From Vreelandella aquamarina (GTDB taxonomy: Bacteria > Pseudomonadota > Gammaproteobacteria > Pseudomonadales > Halomonadaceae), in assembly GCF_020075495.1 (NCBI RefSeq), contig NZ_JABYQT010000001.1, forward strand, positions 248,001-312,000: a stretch of 64,000 bases of DNA. Direction: 5' to 3'. Of this stretch, positions 19,668 through 29,905 are shown one piece after another (the first letter of the stretch is position 1; each line of letters opens with the position of its first letter). The notes under the pieces are model-generated. The model had not been told where the DNA came from. It ran no database searches and worked only from the letters and a program-made list of their open reading frames with translations. Both the position numbers and the translations under genes were made by a program.

Positions 19668-20782
19668 TGGCTGCCACTGACCCCCGCACCGCGGGTCTTG
19701 AGGTCTACCGCGTGGGCGGGGCGGTGCGCGATGCGCTGCTGGGCTGGCCGGTCTACGACAATGACTGGGTGGTGGTCGGTGCAACGCCAGACATGATGCA
19801 GGAGCGTGGGTTCAAGCCGGTGGGGCGTGACTTTCCGGTCTTCTTGCACCCGGATACCGCCGAGGAGTATGCCCTGGCGCGCACCGAGCGCAAATCTGGC
19901 CACGGCTATGCCGGGTTTGAGGTGCACGCAAGCCCGGATGTCACGCTGGAGGAGGATCTGCTGCGCCGTGACCTGACCGTCAACGCCATCGCCCAGGGCG
20001 CAGATGGCGAGTTGGTCGACCCGTTCGGTGGCCAGGGGGATATCGAAAGGCGCCTGCTACGGCATGTCTCCGGTGCGTTCAGCGAAGACCCGCTGCGCGT
20101 GCTGCGTACCGCGCGCTTTCTGGCCCGCTATGCACCCCTGGGGTTCTCCATTGCCCCTGACACCCTGGCGTTGATGACCGACGTCAGCGGCAGTGATGAG
20201 CTTGAGCACCTGGCCGCCGAACGGGTGTGGGTCGAGACCGAAAAGGCCCTGGGTGAGCCAAGCCCCGAGGCATATTTCACTACCCTGGCCGAGTGCCGGG
20301 CGCTCGAAATCTGGTTTCCGGAGCTTGCCGGGGAGGCGCTTGCCCAAGGATTGGCGGCGTTTGAGCCTGTGCCCGAGTATGAGGATACGCCGCTTGCCCA
20401 CTGGCGCTACGCGCGGCTGGTCTCGCCACTGGATGACCCCGCGCGCGAGGCGCTGGCCAAGCGTCTGCGCCTGCCCAATGCGGTGGCACAACTGGCACGC
20501 CATGTCGCGTTGACCGGGCAACTGCTGGCCGCCCCCCTGGCGACCGACGCGGTGCTTTGCTGGCTGGAGCGGCTGGACGGCTGGCGCAAGCCTGCCCAGG
20601 TCAAGGCGCAGCTGGCCCTGGTCGGCGTACTGGCCGCTGAGCACGTCGCGACGCTCGAAGCCGCCTGGGAGGGGGCGCGCCGCGCAAGCCCCCAGGCGCT
20701 GATGGCGCAAGGGTTCAAGGGCGCCGCGTTGGGCGAGGCGCTACGTGAGCAGCGCCGGCTTGCGGTAGAAGAGGCACTTTGA
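19667..20782 (+). CDS. cca: CCA tRNA nucleotidyltransferase
   Basis: Adds or repairs the 3' CCA end of tRNA. The class II nucleotidyltransferase head has [25 protein letters not shown] with the catalytic Asp residues, then [16 protein letters not shown] and [14 protein letters not shown], and [12 protein letters not shown] follows. At 371 residues it is shorter than the roughly 410-residue E. coli enzyme, and I see no HD phosphohydrolase motif in the C-terminal third. The CCA-adding activity is therefore expected, but the repair-linked phosphatase activities may be missing. Confidence 0.93.
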   Translation: MAATDPRTAGLEVYRVGGAVRDALLGWPVYDNDWVVVGATPDMMQERGFKPVGRDFPVFLHPDTAEEYALARTERKSGHGYAGFEVHASPDVTLEEDLLRRDLTVNAIAQGADGELVDPFGGQGDIERRLLRHVSGAFSEDPLRVLRTARFLARYAPLGFSIAPDTLALMTDVSGSDELEHLAAERVWVETEKALGEPSPEAYFTTLAECRALEIWFPELAGEALAQGLAAFEPVPEYEDTPLAHWRYARLVSPLDDPAREALAKRLRLPNAVAQLARHVALTGQLLAAPLATDAVLCWLERLDGWRKPAQVKAQLALVGVLAAEHVATLEAAWEGARRASPQALMAQGFKGAALGEALREQRRLAVEEAL

Positions 20783-20788
20783 ACGGCT

Positions 20789-21334
20789 TCAGCGCGCCGA
20801 GGTTTTCAAGGTAGTGGCCTCGGCACGGGATAGCCAGGCATTACCCCAGGTGAAATCCACCGGCCAGAGGCGCTGACTGCCCAGGGAGAAATTGGCCCAG
20901 AGCGTGGCGTAGGACGTGTTGCAGGCGGGGTGGCGCTCCTCGGGCAGCAGTTCGGCGAGCGGCTGCAGCACGAAGGCGTTCTGGGTGATTTCCCCGCGCG
21001 GCAGCTCGATGCCCTCGACAACCCCGCACAGATCGCCCACGGTCAGCAGGTCGATATCCAGGGCTCTGGGGCTGTACCTGGGAGTGTCCGGCTTGCGGCC
21101 GTAAAGCACTTCAACGCCCTTGGCCCAGGCTTGTAGCTCGCTGGGCGAGCGGTCACTCTCGAAGGCCACTACCAGGTTATAGAAGTTGTGGCCGCCGCTG
21201 AAGCCTACCGGCTCGCTTTCAAACACGCGGGAGATATGCAGCGCCCCGAAGGTGTCAAAAAGCGCATCCAGGCATAAACGGATATGGCGCACCGGCTCGA
21301 CATTGCTGCCTAGACTGACAGTAACCAGGCTCAT
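20789..21334 (-). CDS. folK: 2-amino-4-hydroxy-6-hydroxymethyldihydropteridine pyrophosphokinase FolK
   Basis: Transfers pyrophosphate from ATP to the hydroxymethyl pterin in folate synthesis. The 181-residue protein has VSLGSNV at the N-terminus and the YSPRALDIDLL signature near residue 95. ATG 21334 is preferred because GGAG sits 5 bases before it; a GTG two codons upstream is possible. The neighbouring folB starts upstream in the same operon and ends 3 bases before this start, so consecutive folate steps are coupled. Confidence 0.93.
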   Translation of the reverse strand: MSLVTVSLGSNVEPVRHIRLCLDALFDTFGALHISRVFESEPVGFSGGHNFYNLVVAFESDRSPSELQAWAKGVEVLYGRKPDTPRYSPRALDIDLLTVGDLCGVVEGIELPRGEITQNAFVLQPLAELLPEERHPACNTSYATLWANFSLGSQRLWPVDFTWGNAWLSRAEATTLKTSAR

Positions 21335-21336
21335 GG

Positions 21337-21705
21337 TCACTCCTTGGCGGTGGGTAGCTCGCCACGGGTGATTTCAAGACCTACGCTGGTCGCCTGGGGC
21401 ACGGCGCCGGGCTTGCGTACTCTCAAGCGTAGCCAGGAAATCGAGAACTCGTGACGTAAACATTCCGCCAGGCGTTCGGCGAAGGTTTCAACCAGCGCGA
21501 ACTGGTGCGCATCGGCAAAACGCTGGATGCGCTGACAGATGGCAGCGTAATCCAGCGTCAGGCTCAAATCATCGGTCGCCGCGGCAGGGCGGATATCGGT
21601 TGCCAGCGTAAGATCCAGGCTTAAGGTCTGTTGAATGGTGCGCTCCCAATCGTAGACACCGATGACGGTGTCTACCTTCAGCGCTTCGATCAAAATGCGA
21701 TCCAC
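21337..21705 (-). CDS. folB: Dihydroneopterin aldolase FolB
   Basis: Cleaves dihydroneopterin to the substrate of FolK. The GTG-started 122-residue protein has IGVYDWERTIQQTLSLDLTL and the catalytic-region VETFAERLAECLRHEF. VRKPGAVPQATSVGLEI matches the C-terminal KPxA motif. Divergent from plsY, with 77 bases between the two starts. In this gene order folB is normally followed by folK, as here. Confidence 0.94.
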   Translation of the reverse strand: MDRILIEALKVDTVIGVYDWERTIQQTLSLDLTLATDIRPAAATDDLSLTLDYAAICQRIQRFADAHQFALVETFAERLAECLRHEFSISWLRLRVRKPGAVPQATSVGLEITRGELPTAKE

Positions 21706-21782
21706 GAGCGTTTCCTCGGCTGCAACAAGCCGGCGATTGTACGTTAGGATGAGACGAAACGACAGCAGGATGGAACGATGCC

Positions 21783-22355
21783 ATGGCGTGGATAGTGATT
21801 GGCTACTTGAGCGGCAGCTGGCTTGCGGCGATCAGCGTCTGCCGCGCGGCCGGCGTTGCCGACCCACGCTGTGCCGGCTCCCTGAATCCCGGCTTTTCCA
21901 ACGTGCTGCGTCTGCATGGGCCGCGCCTGGCAGGTGCCACGCTGATGCTCGATGCGCTCAAGGGCATGCCGGTGGTGTTGGCCAGCAAGCTGATGGCGCT
22001 GCCCATCAGTTGGCAAGGGCTGATTGGTCTGGCGGTACTGCTTGGGCATAGCTATCCCGTCTGGTACGGCTTTCGCGGAGGCAAGGCGGTGGCCAGCGCC
22101 TTGGGCGTGCTGCTGGTACTGGCGCCGGGAGTGGCGATTGCCAGCGCAGCGATATGGGCACTGCTGGCCTGGCGACTCAAGACCGCAGCACTTGCCTCGC
22201 TGATGAGTGCGCTGGCCGCGCCGCTGGTGTGTCTGTGGCTGGCACCCGCTTACGTGGGGGTAGTGGGCGGGCTGAGCCTGCTGGTGGTGCTGCGTCACTG
22301 GTTGAATATTCTAAGGCTCAGGCGCGGCGAGGAGCCGCGCCTGAAAGGGCCTTGA
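21783..22355 (+). CDS. plsY: Glycerol-3-phosphate acyltransferase PlsY, divergent motifs
   Basis: Membrane enzyme that transfers acyl groups from acyl-phosphate to glycerol 3-phosphate, the first step of phospholipid synthesis. The 190-residue protein has five or six hydrophobic segments and the overall PlsY pattern. The first signature, usually GSGNPGATNVLR, reads GSLNPGFSNVLR, and the later GGKGVAT reads GGKAVAS. These are positions normally close to invariant. The place next to folB and tsaD is the standard one, so it is orthologous by position, but activity should not be taken for granted. Confidence 0.85.
   Translation: MAWIVIGYLSGSWLAAISVCRAAGVADPRCAGSLNPGFSNVLRLHGPRLAGATLMLDALKGMPVVLASKLMALPISWQGLIGLAVLLGHSYPVWYGFRGGKAVASALGVLLVLAPGVAIASAAIWALLAWRLKTAALASLMSALAAPLVCLWLAPAYVGVVGGLSLLVVLRHWLNILRLRRGEEPRLKGP
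22319..22343 (+). other. Hairpin at the plsY 3' end
   Basis: A perfect 10-bp stem, CAGGCGCGGC / GCCGCGCCTG with a 5-base loop, overlaps the last plsY codons. It has no U-run. plsY and tsaD are convergent with only 12 bases between them, so this may be the only transcription barrier there. Confidence 0.4.
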
Positions 22356-22367
22356 GAGGAAGGTGCC

Positions 22368-23423
22368 TTACTCGGCTGGAAGGCTGGGCGGCGCCAGGTG
22401 ATCAAGCGGCCAGCGGGGGGTGGCCTGCATCACGCCGTCGTTATCCTGTTCGCCTGCCGCCAGACGCTGGGCGCCCACGTAGGCAATCATGGCACCGTTA
22501 TCCGTGCAGAAGCGCCCACGCGGGTAGTAGGCCTTCGCCTGGCGTTTCTCGCACTCCAGGGCCAGACGCTCGCGCAGGCGCTGATTGGCGCTGACGCCCC
22601 CTGCCACGACCAGCCGCTTGAGCCCCGTCTGGTCCAGCGCACGACGGCACTTGATGACCAGAGTATCCACTACCGCCTCTTCAAAGGCGCGGGCCACGTC
22701 GGCGCGCGCCTGCTCATCCAGTTCACCGGCGGTTTCAAGCTGACGGATCGCGGTCAGCGTGTGGGTCTTGAGACCCGAAAAACTGAAATCGAGCCCCGGA
22801 CGGTCGGTCATCGGACGCGGGAAGCGAAACCGCTTGGGATCGCCCTGCTCGGCCAGTCTGGCAACCTGAGGGCCGCCCGGATAGGCAAGACCGAGCATCT
22901 TGGCGGCCTTGTCGAACGCCTCACCGGCGGCGTCGTCTACCGATTCGCCCAGCAGCGCGTAATCCCCAAGGCCTTTCACCTCGACCAGCTGGGTGTGGCC
23001 ACCGGATACCAGAAGCGCCACAAACGGAAACGCAGGCGCGTCATCTTCAAGCATCGGGGCGAGCAGGTGGCCTTCCATGTGATGAACACCCAGCACCGGT
23101 ACGCCAAGCGCACGGGCCATGCCGTGGGCGGTACTGGCGCCGACCATCAGCGCGCCGACAAGGCCTGGCCCTGCGGTGTAGGCGATGCCGTCGATGTCGA
23201 GGCGGGTCAATCCGGCGTCGCTGAGTACCTGTTCGATCAATGGAAGCAGGCGGCGGGTATGGTCGCGCGAGGCCAGCTCGGGCACCACGCCGCCATAATC
23301 CGCGTGCATGGCGATCTGGCTATACAGCGCGTCGGCCAGCAGCCCACTGCCGCCGGACCGTGAAGTATCGTAAAGCGCAACGCCGGTTTCGTCGCAGGAG
23401 GTTTCGATGCCAAGCACACGCAT
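22368..23423 (-). CDS. tsaD: tRNA N6-adenosine threonylcarbamoyltransferase TsaD
   Basis: Catalytic subunit of the enzyme that makes t6A37 in ANN-decoding tRNAs, working with TsaB and TsaE. The 351-residue protein opens [16 protein letters not shown]. The metal-binding [13 protein letters not shown] carries two His residues. [34 protein letters not shown] and [13 protein letters not shown] complete the family pattern. In related genomes tsaD is divergent from rpsU; here a different gene lies between them. Confidence 0.97.
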   Translation of the reverse strand: MRVLGIETSCDETGVALYDTSRSGGSGLLADALYSQIAMHADYGGVVPELASRDHTRRLLPLIEQVLSDAGLTRLDIDGIAYTAGPGLVGALMVGASTAHGMARALGVPVLGVHHMEGHLLAPMLEDDAPAFPFVALLVSGGHTQLVEVKGLGDYALLGESVDDAAGEAFDKAAKMLGLAYPGGPQVARLAEQGDPKRFRFPRPMTDRPGLDFSFSGLKTHTLTAIRQLETAGELDEQARADVARAFEEAVVDTLVIKCRRALDQTGLKRLVVAGGVSANQRLRERLALECEKRQAKAYYPRGRFCTDNGAMIAYVGAQRLAAGEQDNDGVMQATPRWPLDHLAPPSLPAE

Positions 23424-23550
23424 AAAAAAGTCTCTACAGAGGGTCAGACACAGGGTGAGCGGATTTTAGCATGCCTGTCTCTGCTCGGCAGCGGCGCCTG
23501 CGACACGACAATCAAGACGTTGTCTCGGGAATATTAATTTTACCTAACTA

Positions 23551-23579
23551 TTGACGGTTTTCAGCACTCAACTAGGGTT
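23551..23579 (+). promoter_or_regulatory. Putative promoter of the amidohydrolase gene
   Basis: TTGACG at 23551-23556 is a near-consensus -35. A weak -10, TAGGGT (23573-23578), follows after 16 bases. It lies about 40 bases before the gene in the 195-base tsaD-amidohydrolase gap. Confidence 0.35.
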
Positions 23580-23618
23580 AAATTTTTAGCATGGATCAAG
23601 CCACCCAAGGAGAAGACA

Positions 23619-25043
23619 ATGCTGGACCGCCTGAACATCACCCGTCGCCATCTGCTGGGTGGCATGACCGCCCTGGCAGGCAGCACGTTACTGCCCGGCG
23701 CTTACGCTGCCAGCACGCAGGCGCCGGCCAGTTCGCCCTCGGACGCCTCGCCGCGCAGCTGGTGTATCCGCAACGCCTGCGTTCTCACCATGGAGGAGGG
23801 CCAGGCCCCCTTGCACAACGCCGACGTCTGGGTGGTGGATGGGCGCATCGAAGCGGTGGGGGAGCAGTTGGCGGTAGGGGATGCGGAGATTGTCGATGGA
23901 CAGGGCTGCATCGTCATGCCGGGGCTGGTGGATACCCATAACCATATGTGGCAAACCCAGATGCGTGGCATGTTCGGCCAAACCGAGGAGCGCCTGTTCT
24001 TCCCGGTCACCAATCGCCTGGGCTCGCACTTTCGTCCGGAAGATACCTGGGTAGGCGAATACCTGGCGGCCATGGAGAACGTCAATGCCGGCGTCACCAC
24101 CAGCAACGACTTCTTTGACAACAACCGCTCACCGGCGCATGGCAAGGCCGCGCTAGAGGCACTGGCTGCCTCGCCGCTGCGAGCGCGTCTGCTGTTCGGT
24201 AATGAAAGCAAGACGACCGATACCATGATCGACCTCGAGCAGCTTGCCGAGCTGCAGCGTGACTGGGAGCGATTCGACGAGCAGGGGCGCCTGTCACTGG
24301 GACTTGCCTGGCGCCTGCCGGATGACTTGAACGACGAGAACGCCATGGCCATGAAGCGCCGCGAATACGATGTTGCACGGGACATGGGGCTGCCCATCGC
24401 CGTACACGTCAGCGGTGAGGAGCACCATGCCATGTTCCAGGCGCTGATAGATGGCGATTTCCTGTTTCCGGGGCTGCAGGTGGTGCATGCAACCGATGCC
24501 AGGCCGGCCCACCTGGACGCGCTCAATGCAGCCGGGGCCAGCCTGTCGCTGACCCCGATCACCGAGCATCGGGTGGCTTACGGTATTACGCGGCTCTCCC
24601 ACTTCGAAGGCGTCGAGCGCCTGGGGCTGGGCATCGACGGCAATGCGCTGGCGGGCACCGGCGACATGTTTGCGGTGATGAAGACCGCCGCGTTGACGGA
24701 GCTTGCCGCCAGTGGGGAGGAGACGGCGGTGGACTGTCGACGCCTGCTCTCCCTGGCGACTTCCCGGGCGGCGGAGTCGATCGGCATGGGCGACGAGATC
24801 GGCACCCTGACGCCCGGTAAGCAGGCGGATGTGATCATGATCGATACCCGGGCCGTCAACCTGGGCATGCTGCCCGAGGACCCGGCGGCGTTCGTGGTCT
24901 TTGCCGCCACGCCCGCCAATGTATCGCTGGTGGCGGTAGGCGGGCGGCTGGCCAAGCGTGACGGCCAGCTTCTGAACGTGGACGAGCAGGCGTTGTCTTC
25001 GCGTCTCGAGGCGTCCTTGAGCCATTTGAAAGCACATCTTTGA
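23619..25043 (+). CDS. Tat-exported amidohydrolase (cytosine deaminase/chlorohydrolase type)
   Basis: Metal-dependent hydrolase of 474 residues. The N-terminus carries a twin-arginine export signal (TRRHLLGG followed by a hydrophobic stretch, cleavage near AYA). Subtype III amidohydrolase features follow: [13 protein letters not shown] supplies the first metal-binding His pair, [11 protein letters not shown] and VVHATD later histidines, LTPITEHR, and GLGIDGNAL the metal Asp. The C-terminus has [13 protein letters not shown]. Substrate is unknown; relatives deaminate or dechlorinate cyclic N compounds, and periplasmic export is unusual for them. It occupies the normally short tsaD-rpsU gap. 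Confidence 0.88.
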   Translation: MLDRLNITRRHLLGGMTALAGSTLLPGAYAASTQAPASSPSDASPRSWCIRNACVLTMEEGQAPLHNADVWVVDGRIEAVGEQLAVGDAEIVDGQGCIVMPGLVDTHNHMWQTQMRGMFGQTEERLFFPVTNRLGSHFRPEDTWVGEYLAAMENVNAGVTTSNDFFDNNRSPAHGKAALEALAASPLRARLLFGNESKTTDTMIDLEQLAELQRDWERFDEQGRLSLGLAWRLPDDLNDENAMAMKRREYDVARDMGLPIAVHVSGEEHHAMFQALIDGDFLFPGLQVVHATDARPAHLDALNAAGASLSLTPITEHRVAYGITRLSHFEGVERLGLGIDGNALAGTGDMFAVMKTAALTELAASGEETAVDCRRLLSLATSRAAESIGMGDEIGTLTPGKQADVIMIDTRAVNLGMLPEDPAAFVVFAATPANVSLVAVGGRLAKRDGQLLNVDEQALSSRLEASLSHLKAHL

Positions 25044-25113
25044 TCACCGGCTTGCAAAAGCCGACGAAGCGCAACCGCAGGCTCAGGATGGTGCCAGGTT
25101 GCAAAAATGGCTT

Positions 25114-25142
25114 TTGACGACTAGAATATCGTGCGCTGTAAA
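25114..25142 (+). promoter_or_regulatory. Putative rpsU-dnaG promoter
   Basis: TTGACG (25114-25119), a 17-base spacer, then TGTAAA (25137-25142), about 90 bases before the rpsU start. Spacing is ideal and the hexamers are good, which fits the conserved sigma-70 promoter of this operon. Confidence 0.55.
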
Positions 25143-25230
25143 ACTGGGTCGTGCACCGTCCAGGCAATCATGCCACAAGCGGTGTGCGTACTATCCGAAC
25201 TCAAGACTCCTTAAGGTAGGTGAGTGCTTA

Positions 25231-25446
25231 ATGCCTTCTGTAAAAGTACGTGATAACGAGCCGTTTGACGTCGCCCTGCGTCGCTTCAAGCGTTCTTGCG
25301 AAAAAGCTGGTGTTCTCTCTGAAGTACGCCGTCGCGAGCACTACGAGAAGCCGACTGCTGAGCGCAAGCGCAAAGCGGCAGCTGCCGTGAAGCGTCACGC
25401 CAAGAAGTTGCAGCGTGAGCGTAAGCGTTTCGAACGGCTCTATTGA
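25231..25446 (+). CDS. rpsU: 30S ribosomal protein S21
   Basis: Small basic ribosomal protein of 71 residues near the 16S 3' end, important for initiation. The sequence [42 protein letters not shown] is diagnostic, with a Lys/Arg-rich C-terminal helix. AAGGTAGGTG upstream supports the ATG at 25231 rather than the longer open frame. First gene of rpsU-dnaG-rpoD. Confidence 0.98.
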   Translation: MPSVKVRDNEPFDVALRRFKRSCEKAGVLSEVRRREHYEKPTAERKRKAAAAVKRHAKKLQRERKRFERLY

Positions 25447-25501
25447 TCCGTACCTGGAGAGGGTCAGCGTAGTTGGCTGGCTGTCTCAAGAGGGATGCCA
25501 A

Positions 25502-25532
25502 GCGGCCGCCACTAGGTGGCCGTTTGTTTTTT
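25502..25532 (+). terminator. Terminator or attenuator between rpsU and dnaG
   Basis: Stem CGGCCGCC / GGTGGCCG (one G-U pair) with loop ACTA, then a T-rich tail, GTTTGTTTTTT. In this operon such an element lets S21 be made in excess over primase by partial termination. Confidence 0.75.
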
Positions 25533-25625
25533 CGATTGATCCATCGCCGTCAAGAGTGATCCGATTCCAGGTCCGATGACTCTTGCCAGGCGAGCCAGCG
25601 TTATGCGCGAGGATGTCCATAGTTC

Positions 25626-27464
25626 ATGGCAGGTCAGATTCCACAGCGTTTTATCGACGATCTGCTTGGCCGCGTTGACGTGGTGGAGGTGGTTGGCGAG
25701 CGCGTGCAGCTCAAGAAGGCTGGCCGGAACTACTCAGGGCTCTGCCCCTTCCATCAGGAAAAGACGCCGTCGTTTACCGTGAGTGCCGACAAGCAGTTTT
25801 ACCACTGCTTTGGCTGTGGTGCGCACGGAAATGCACTACGCTTTCTGATGGAGTACGACAAGCTTCCCTTTCCCGAAGCAGTAGACCAGCTGGCCGGACG
25901 CCTGGGGCTTGACGTACCGCGCGAAGGTGCTGATGACCCGCATGCCCGTGAGCGCGATAAAAAGCGCAAGGAAGGGGTCAATCTGCTCGAGCTTGCCGCC
26001 AGCTTCTACCGTGAACGCTTGCGGATGGGTGAAGGGCAGAGTGCCAAGCAGTATCTGGAAGGGCGGGGGCTCTCCTCCGAGGTGATTCAGACCTACGGCA
26101 TCGGCTACGCGCCGGGCGGCTGGGAGGCGCTCAAGCAGCATCTGGGCGAGCGCGGTATCTCCGAATCGGTCCAGATCGAGTACGGCCTGCTGATCCATCG
26201 CGAGGACACGGGGCGTACCTACGACCGTTTCCGCGACCGGGTAATGTTTCCGATCCGCGACCTGCGTGGCCGTACGATCGCGTTTGGCGGCCGGGTGATG
26301 GGCGATGAGCAGCCCAAGTATCTCAATTCGCCGGAAACGCCGGTGTTTCATAAAGGACGTGAGCTTTACGGACTCTATGAAGCGCGCCAGGCCACCAGCA
26401 AGCTCGAGCAACTGGTGATGGTCGAGGGGTACATGGATGTGGTGGCGCTGGCCCAGTATGGCATTCATAACGCAGTCGCAACGCTTGGGACAGCTACCAC
26501 CGAAGATCACTTGAGCCGCCTGTTTCGGCTGGTCAGCCGCGTGGTGTTCTGCTTTGACGGCGACCGCGCTGGGCGTCAGGCGGCCAGCCGGGCGCTGGAA
26601 ACCGCGCTGCCACTGATGATCGATGGGCGTGAGGCGCGGTTTCTGTTCCTGCCCGAAGGCGATGACCCGGACACGCTGGTCAGGCGCGAAGGGACAGATG
26701 CCTTCAGGGACCGCGTCACCTGCGCGATGCCGCTTTCCGAATTCCTGTTCGAGCAGGCGGCGCAAGGGCGCGATCTGAACACGGTGGAAGGGCGCGAGCG
26801 TTTTGCAAGCCAGGTGCTTGAGGCGCTGAACAAGGTGCCCGAAGGTATGCTCAAGTCGCTGCTGCTGGAAGCGCTTGCCAAGCGCAGCGGGCTTGCACAG
26901 CAGCAGCTCCAGGCGCTGCTTGATAAGCGGGCCGCGCCACCGAAGGAGCAGGCGTACTGGGAGCCGGTCACAGAAAATGACCATGAAGAAAGCAGGGAAC
27001 CTGAATACGTTAGACGGTCTAAACCCCGCACGCGTAGCCAGACGCTGTCGCCGGTTGGCCGTATCGTGCAGCTGCTCTTGCACGAACCAGGCCTTGTCTC
27101 GGTCCTGCCCGATACGCTTGAGTGGCTGCCCGACGATGATGATGCGCCGCTATGCCGTGACCTGATGGCGCTGTTGCAGGCCGGTCGCTATCGCAGCCCG
27201 CAGGTAGTGCTTGCTCACTTTCAGGGCAGCCCGCAGGGGCAGGTGCTGGCAGAGTTTGCCAAGCGGGAGCTGTTGATTCCCAAGGCCGCGCGGGAAGCCG
27301 AGCTTGCAGGCTTGGTCGAGCATTTGCAGCACAAGCAGCGCAAGCGTTCGCCTGAGGAAGAGTACGAGGCGTTGCTGGCACAGGAGCGTGCCGGACAGAA
27401 GCTCGATAAACAGCAGCGTCAGCGCTTGGCAGCCCTGGTGGTGGAGCTGGCCCAGCGATTTTGA
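25626..27464 (+). CDS. dnaG: DNA primase DnaG
   Basis: Makes RNA primers for replication. Of the 612 residues, the first 100 hold the CHC2 zinc ribbon (Cys40, His43, Cys61, Cys64). The TOPRIM domain follows with VEGYMDVVALAQYG and CFDGDRAGRQAA, whose acidic residues bind metal. The C-terminal 150 residues form the helicase-binding domain that recruits DnaB. The region around 440-465 is a charged linker (PPKEQAYWEP...). Typical family length. It follows the terminator/attenuator and precedes rpoD by 223 bases. Confidence 0.97.
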   Translation: MAGQIPQRFIDDLLGRVDVVEVVGERVQLKKAGRNYSGLCPFHQEKTPSFTVSADKQFYHCFGCGAHGNALRFLMEYDKLPFPEAVDQLAGRLGLDVPREGADDPHARERDKKRKEGVNLLELAASFYRERLRMGEGQSAKQYLEGRGLSSEVIQTYGIGYAPGGWEALKQHLGERGISESVQIEYGLLIHREDTGRTYDRFRDRVMFPIRDLRGRTIAFGGRVMGDEQPKYLNSPETPVFHKGRELYGLYEARQATSKLEQLVMVEGYMDVVALAQYGIHNAVATLGTATTEDHLSRLFRLVSRVVFCFDGDRAGRQAASRALETALPLMIDGREARFLFLPEGDDPDTLVRREGTDAFRDRVTCAMPLSEFLFEQAAQGRDLNTVEGRERFASQVLEALNKVPEGMLKSLLLEALAKRSGLAQQQLQALLDKRAAPPKEQAYWEPVTENDHEESREPEYVRRSKPRTRSQTLSPVGRIVQLLLHEPGLVSVLPDTLEWLPDDDDAPLCRDLMALLQAGRYRSPQVVLAHFQGSPQGQVLAEFAKRELLIPKAAREAELAGLVEHLQHKQRKRSPEEEYEALLAQERAGQKLDKQQRQRLAALVVELAQRF

Positions 27465-27582
27465 GCGAGAACTGAAGGGGCAGGGTTGAATTCTGTCTGC
27501 TTCAATACCATCTAGAGGTCATTGGTGAAATATTGACCTAACCGAACAAACTAACACACCTGAATGACCGCGAAAATACGTT

Positions 27583-27616
27583 TTGCTGGAAAAAGTTCAG
27601 TAAATTACGCTATAAT
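27583..27616 (+). promoter_or_regulatory. Putative rpoD promoter
   Basis: A perfect -10 TATAAT (27611-27616) lies 72 bases before the rpoD start. The nearest -35-like hexamer, TTGCTG (27583-27588), is 22 bases away, too far for a standard promoter, so the -35 is uncertain. The 223-base gap is AT-rich compared with its surroundings. Confidence 0.4.
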
Positions 27617-27687
27617 GTCCGGCTTGTTGAGTTTAATCGATTCAGCGCACCAGGTGTTTCATTCTTCTTCGTCGAGATAGGGTTTCT

Positions 27688-29544
<1,857 letters not shown>

Positions 29545-29567
29545 CGCTGTCAGCGACCAAGCGTATT

Positions 29568-29601
29568 GACAAGACCCCGCCTCGGCGGGGTCTTGTCGTT
29601 T
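29568..29601 (+). terminator. Strong terminator after rpoD
   Basis: A perfect 14-bp stem, GACAAGACCCCGCC / GGCGGGGTCTTGTC, with a 2-base gap at the tip, 23 bases after the rpoD stop, followed by GTTTA. Confidence 0.9.
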
Positions 29602-29905
29602 ATGGCCTTGTGTTCGATACAAGAGCGTTGCTGGCCTAGGCGCCGATGTCACAAGCGTAAATCAATGCGTAAATGCTCTATTTTTTAATAACTTATTATT
29701 ATAAATCTAAAATCGTTTAACAATTGCCGCAATTCAACGAAATGAAATGAGCCTTTAGTCGTATAATTTCTGTCGATATTTTCATGGTAACCCCCTCGCC
29801 ACACGTATCTGCCAAGCGAGCATTTGCGAGAAACATGCGGTGGGGCATGAGCGCTCTGGTCGGCTATTGAAAGCTGGCTTGTCAAATAGCTGATAAGGAA
29901 ATGCG
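29602..29905. other. AT-rich intergenic region before the binding-protein/chemoreceptor pair
   Basis: About 300 bases with no convincing gene. It is much richer in AT than its flanks. It holds a possible flagellar-type promoter (29708-29733) and a TATAAT at 29762-29767 without a clear -35. The segment 29788-29870 is G/C-rich and could fold weakly. I see no tRNA or recognised riboswitch. Confidence 0.6.
29708..29733 (+). promoter_or_regulatory. Candidate sigma-28 (FliA) promoter
   Basis: TAAA (29708-29711), 14 bases, then GCCGCAAT (29726-29733). The sigma-28 consensus is TAAAGTTT-N11-GCCGATAA, so the -10 matches at about six of eight positions and the spacing is one base short. Its position before a chemotaxis gene pair gives it weight. 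Confidence 0.3.

Noticed and set aside
29780..29870. A possible c-di-GMP riboswitch before the binding-protein gene
   Set aside because: The GC-rich stretch with GGTAACC drew attention, but the conserved GEMM core and tetraloop-receptor pattern are not there.
29685..29885. A 66-codon minus-strand frame in the AT-rich gap after rpoD
   Set aside because: It has no ribosome-binding site, odd composition and no domain. AT-rich gaps give such frames by chance.
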